Positions 61,495 through 64,000 of a stretch of DNA of 64,000 nucleotides are shown here, piece by piece. Source of the DNA: JAZKDW01 sp040387375 (GTDB taxonomy: Bacteria > Pseudomonadota > Gammaproteobacteria > Burkholderiales > Burkholderiaceae_D). The notes beneath the pieces were generated by a model. It made no database searches, was not told the origin of the DNA, and saw nothing but the letters and a program-made list of their open reading frames with translations. The position numbers and the translations under genes were made by a program. The stretch lies in NCBI GenBank assembly GCA_040387375.1, contig JAZKDW010000051.1, positions 9,182 through 73,181 of the forward strand, given 5' to 3'. The first letter of the stretch is position 1, and each line of letters starts with the position of its first letter.

Positions 61495-62600
61495 TGAAGG
61501 TCGCGGTATTGCGCGCGTTACAACTGGGTGACCTGTTGTGCGTTGTGCCGGCGCTGCGTGCATTGCGACATGCGCTGCCGCAGGCGCAGGTCACGCTGAT
61601 CGGCTTGCCGTGGGCGAAAAAATTCGCGCGCCGCTTTCACCACCATGTCGACGACTTTCTTGCCTTGCCCGGCTATCCTGGTTTGCCGGAGCAGCCGCTT
61701 GCCGCCGCCGCGCTGCCGGCTTTTATCGCGCTTGCGCAGCAGAGGAAATTCGACCTGGTGCTGCAAATGCATGGCAGCGGCGTGCTGACGAATCCGCTGG
61801 CAATGTTGCTTGGCGGCCGGCGTACCGCGGGTTTTCATGAGGCCGGCCAATATTGCCCGGATCCGGAGAATTTTCTGGTATGGAATGAGGATGAACACGA
61901 AGTACTGCGCCTGTTGCGGCTGCTGTCGTCGCTGGGCATGGAAGCGAACGATACAAGGCTTGAATTTCCGCTGTGGGAATCGGATTTCCAGGCCCTGGCG
62001 GGATGCAGCGGCAAGTTGCCGGCACGCGGCGCCTACGCCTGCATTCATCCCGGCGCGCGCCTGCCATCGCGGCGCTGGCCGCCGGAACGGTTTGCCGCCA
62101 TCGCCGACCGCCTGTCGGACCATGGCTTGCGCATCGTGCTGACCGGCGCGGTGGAAGAAGCGGCCATCACCGATGCCGTGGGGCGCCAGATGCGGGCGCC
62201 GGCGCTGGACCTGAGCGGCAAGACCACGCTTGGCGCACTGGCTGCGCTGATCGGCGACGCGCGGATGATGGTGAGCAACGACACCGGGATCTCGCATATC
62301 GCCGCGGCTGTCAAGACGCCCAGCGTGGTCATCTGTTCCGGCGCCAATCCGCGGCGCTGGGCGCCGCTCGACCGCGATCGCCATCGAGTCCTGGCCGCAC
62401 CGATGGTGTGCCGGCCATGCATGCATGACCGCTGTCCCCTGGCCGGCCATCCGTGCGCCGCCAATGTCTCCGTCGAGCAGGTGTGGGCTGAGGTGTCGAA
62501 TTTGATGAAGCACGTAAAGGAGACAGGTGATGAAAGAAGCGCACTGCAAACGTATCTTGGTCACCGGCGGCGCCGGATTTCTGGGATCGCACCTTTGTGA
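61494..62600 (+). CDS. Glycosyltransferase family 9 (heptosyltransferase-like)
   Basis: The 368-residue GT-B enzyme has MKVAVLRALQLGDLLCVVPALRALRHALPQAQVTLIGLPWA, AYACIHPGARLPSRRWPPERFAAIAD and MMVSNDTGISHIAAAVKTPSVVICSGANPRRWAP. A cysteine-rich MVCRPCMHDRCPLAGHPCA piece follows. It resembles heptosyltransferases, and the cysteine piece recalls that of the GT9 at 44639. ATG 61494 overlaps the previous stop (TGATG). Its last 71 nt overlap the next gene, so the C-terminal residues may not be conserved. Confidence 0.87.
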   Translation: MKVAVLRALQLGDLLCVVPALRALRHALPQAQVTLIGLPWAKKFARRFHHHVDDFLALPGYPGLPEQPLAAAALPAFIALAQQRKFDLVLQMHGSGVLTNPLAMLLGGRRTAGFHEAGQYCPDPENFLVWNEDEHEVLRLLRLLSSLGMEANDTRLEFPLWESDFQALAGCSGKLPARGAYACIHPGARLPSRRWPPERFAAIADRLSDHGLRIVLTGAVEEAAITDAVGRQMRAPALDLSGKTTLGALAALIGDARMMVSNDTGISHIAAAVKTPSVVICSGANPRRWAPLDRDRHRVLAAPMVCRPCMHDRCPLAGHPCAANVSVEQVWAEVSNLMKHVKETGDERSALQTYLGHRRRRISGIAPL

Positions 62601-63543
62601 ATGCCTGGTGGGGCTGGGACATGATGTCTTGTGTGTCGATAATTTTTATACCGGCAGCAAACAGAATATCGCTCACCTGCTGGATGATTCCCGATTCGAA
62701 TTATTGCGCCACGATGTGACCTTTCCGCTATATGTGGAAGTCGATGAAATCTACAATCTTGCATGTCCGGCCTCGCCCATCCATTACCAGTACGACCCGG
62801 TGCAGACCACGAAGACCAGCGTGCAGGGTGCGATCAACATGCTAGGACTTGCCAAGCGCCTGAAGGCGAGGCTATTGCAGGCATCGACCAGTGAGGTGTA
62901 CGGCGATCCGCTGCAGCATCCGCAAACCGAGCAGTACTGGGGCCACGTCAATCCGATCGGTGTGCGCGCCTGCTACGACGAAGGCAAGCGCTGCGCCGAA
63001 ACGCTGTGCATGGACTATCGCCGCCAGCACAAGCTGAGGGTCAAGGTTGCGCGCATTTTTAATACCTACGGCCCGCGCATGCATCCGGCCGACGGCCGTG
63101 TGGTGTCGAATTTCATCACGCAGGCGCTGGCGGACGCGCCGATCACCTTGTATGGCGACGGCATGCAGACGCGTTCCTTTTGTTTTGTCGATGATCTGAT
63201 TGATGGCTTCATGCGGTTGATGGACAGCGCGGACGATGTGTCGGGGCCGGTCAATCTGGGCAATCCGGTTGAGTGCACGATGCTGGCGCTGGCGCAGAAA
63301 GTCATTGACCTGAGCGGGTCGCGTTCGGCAATTGTTTTCGGTGCCAGGCCGAGTGACGATCCTGAGCGGCGCCGCCCGGATATCACGCTGGCGCGCAGCC
63401 TGTTGGGCTGGCAACCGAAGGTTTCTCTTGAGGAGGGACTGGCGCGCACGATAGCCTGGTTCCGGCAGCCGCGCATTGCGATGCTTGATGCGATGGCGGT
63501 GCCAGTGGTCAGCGGCTTATTTCTGGCGAATCCGGCGGGATGA
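62530..63543 (+). CDS. NAD-dependent sugar-nucleotide decarboxylase/epimerase (UDP-xylose-synthase-like)
   Basis: The 337-residue extended SDR resembles UDP-glucuronate decarboxylases. It has ILVTGGAGFLGSHLCECLV, the DNFYTGSKQNI loop, VDEIYNLACPASPIHYQYDPVQTTKTSV, the catalytic Ser/Tyr/Lys region ASTSEVYGDPLQHPQTEQYWGHVNPIG-ACYDEGKR and ARIFNTYGPRM. Activity would give UDP-xylose for the glycan. ATG 62530 has GGAG 7 nt upstream (GTG 62527 is adjacent). It overlaps the GT9 3' end by 71 nt. The C-terminal 30 residues are hydrophobic and unusual. Confidence 0.9.
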   Translation: MKEAHCKRILVTGGAGFLGSHLCECLVGLGHDVLCVDNFYTGSKQNIAHLLDDSRFELLRHDVTFPLYVEVDEIYNLACPASPIHYQYDPVQTTKTSVQGAINMLGLAKRLKARLLQASTSEVYGDPLQHPQTEQYWGHVNPIGVRACYDEGKRCAETLCMDYRRQHKLRVKVARIFNTYGPRMHPADGRVVSNFITQALADAPITLYGDGMQTRSFCFVDDLIDGFMRLMDSADDVSGPVNLGNPVECTMLALAQKVIDLSGSRSAIVFGARPSDDPERRRPDITLARSLLGWQPKVSLEEGLARTIAWFRQPRIAMLDAMAVPVVSGLFLANPAG

Positions 63544-63544
63544 C

Positions 63545-63560
63545 GGGCATGCGCTTTGCA
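63545..63560 (+). promoter_or_regulatory. Sigma-54 promoter of the small lipoprotein gene 63606
   Basis: GGGCATGCGCTTTGCA has GG at 63546-63547 and GC at 63558-63559 with TTTGCA. It lies directly after the UXS stop codon and 45 nt before the lipoprotein start. No TTTTTAC dyad was found upstream. Confidence 0.55.
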
Positions 63561-63605
63561 TGGCAAGGTTATCAGCGTCGTGCTTTTTGATGTGAAGGTG
63601 TTGTA

Positions 63606-63866
63606 ATGAAAAAATTCAATTACTGGTTCGGCCGCAGCTGCTGTAAAGGTGCTGTGCTCACGGGCTTGCTGGCCTGCGCGCTGGCTAGCTGCGAAAAAGC
63701 GCCCGACAAGCCGGTGCCGCCGCAAGCACCGCCGAGGCCGGAGGCGACCGTGGATATTTCACCGTCGGATTTTCAAAATGCGGTATTTACTTATTCATCG
63801 TCGAAGACCACTTCTTCGCAGAGTGGCTTGAGTGCGACTATCCGGGAGCATGTCAGTAATATTTGA
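63606..63866 (+). CDS. Small putative lipoprotein
   Basis: The 86-residue protein has a hydrophobic signal (FGRSCCKGAVLTGLLACALASC) with lipobox ALASC and lipid-anchor Cys 29. A proline-rich stretch follows (KPVPPQAPPRPEAT), then a Ser/Thr-rich tail. I do not recognise a family. ATG 63606 follows AAGGTGTTGTA. A sigma-54 promoter candidate lies in the 62-nt gap after the glycan operon. Confidence 0.7.
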   Translation: MKKFNYWFGRSCCKGAVLTGLLACALASCEKAPDKPVPPQAPPRPEATVDISPSDFQNAVFTYSSSKTTSSQSGLSATIREHVSNI

Positions 63867-64000
63867 GGTTTGTTTTTTGTTCTGCGGTTGATGGAAGCAG
63901 CGCTGTTAATGTACCCCACGTGCAAGCTCAGTCTGGATTCCCGCTTTCGCGCACTGCTGTCCGGAATATTTTGCTTGACTAAGCCGGGAGGGGTTGCAGG
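63867..64000. other. Right edge of the window
   Basis: I see no gene, RNA or clear promoter in these 134 bases. The next gene must start beyond the window. Confidence 0.4.

Noticed and set aside
36489..64000. PEP-CTERM/exosortase system controlled by the sigma-54 regulators
   Set aside because: No exosortase, no PEP-CTERM sorting signal and no multi-membrane PrsK-type kinase is present. The likeness is limited to sigma-54 control of glycan genes.

Overview
The window reads as a chromosomal segment of a betaproteobacterium in the order Burkholderiales, most plausibly Oxalobacteraceae (Herminiimonas/Herbaspirillum-like). That placement is an inference from protein character and from the gene order scpB-rluB / rimP-nusA-infB-rbfA-truB-typA, the adjacent aat and bpt N-end-rule transferases, and the sbp-cysTWA-cysB sulfate locus. 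It was not tested by any search.

Layout. Positions 1-237 hold the 3' end of an ABC transporter gene. Positions 376-5383 are the sulfate uptake locus sbp-cysT-cysW-cysA with its LysR regulator. Positions 5384-11800 are an accessory island. It contains a relic of a tyrosine recombinase, a NERD-nuclease/SF1-helicase gene, an IS21-type istB relic, two unrecognised ORFs (one with an HExxH metallopeptidase motif) and a decayed IS256-type element. Positions 11820-17600 hold the minus-strand genes tas, pyrD, bpt and aat, the divergent ammonium transporter gene amt with a sigma-54 promoter, and a zinc-ribbon NUDIX hydrolase. Initiator tRNA-fMet follows. Positions 18230-29444 carry chromosome segregation and translation genes. 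Positions 29564-34250 carry a DMT exporter, an omega-aminotransferase, tesB and dusA.

From about 34300 to the right end the window changes character. It becomes a stress/envelope/glycan region with two sigma-54 activators (35502 and 38049), a soluble hybrid histidine kinase, small lipoproteins, glycosyltransferases, sugar-modifying enzymes, a carbamoyltransferase, a fused SRPBCC-Hsp20 protein, a fused glycosyltransferase-FAD oxidoreductase and an orphan haem-copper oxidase subunit I. Reading the intergenic regions by eye, I find eight close matches to the sigma-54 -24/-12 promoter (GG-N10-GC with flanking matches). Six or seven of them sit about 50-100 bp downstream of a recurring GTA(G/A)TTTTTAC-like dyad. 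Two of these promoters diverge around one shared dyad at 47200-47219. The two activators have nearly identical recognition helices.

Together this suggests a coordinated sigma-54 regulon. A kinase and one or two activators would switch on surface glycan synthesis, lipoproteins and stress proteins. It is the most interesting candidate system in the window. The promoter and dyad sequences are directly visible. The regulatory wiring is inferred.
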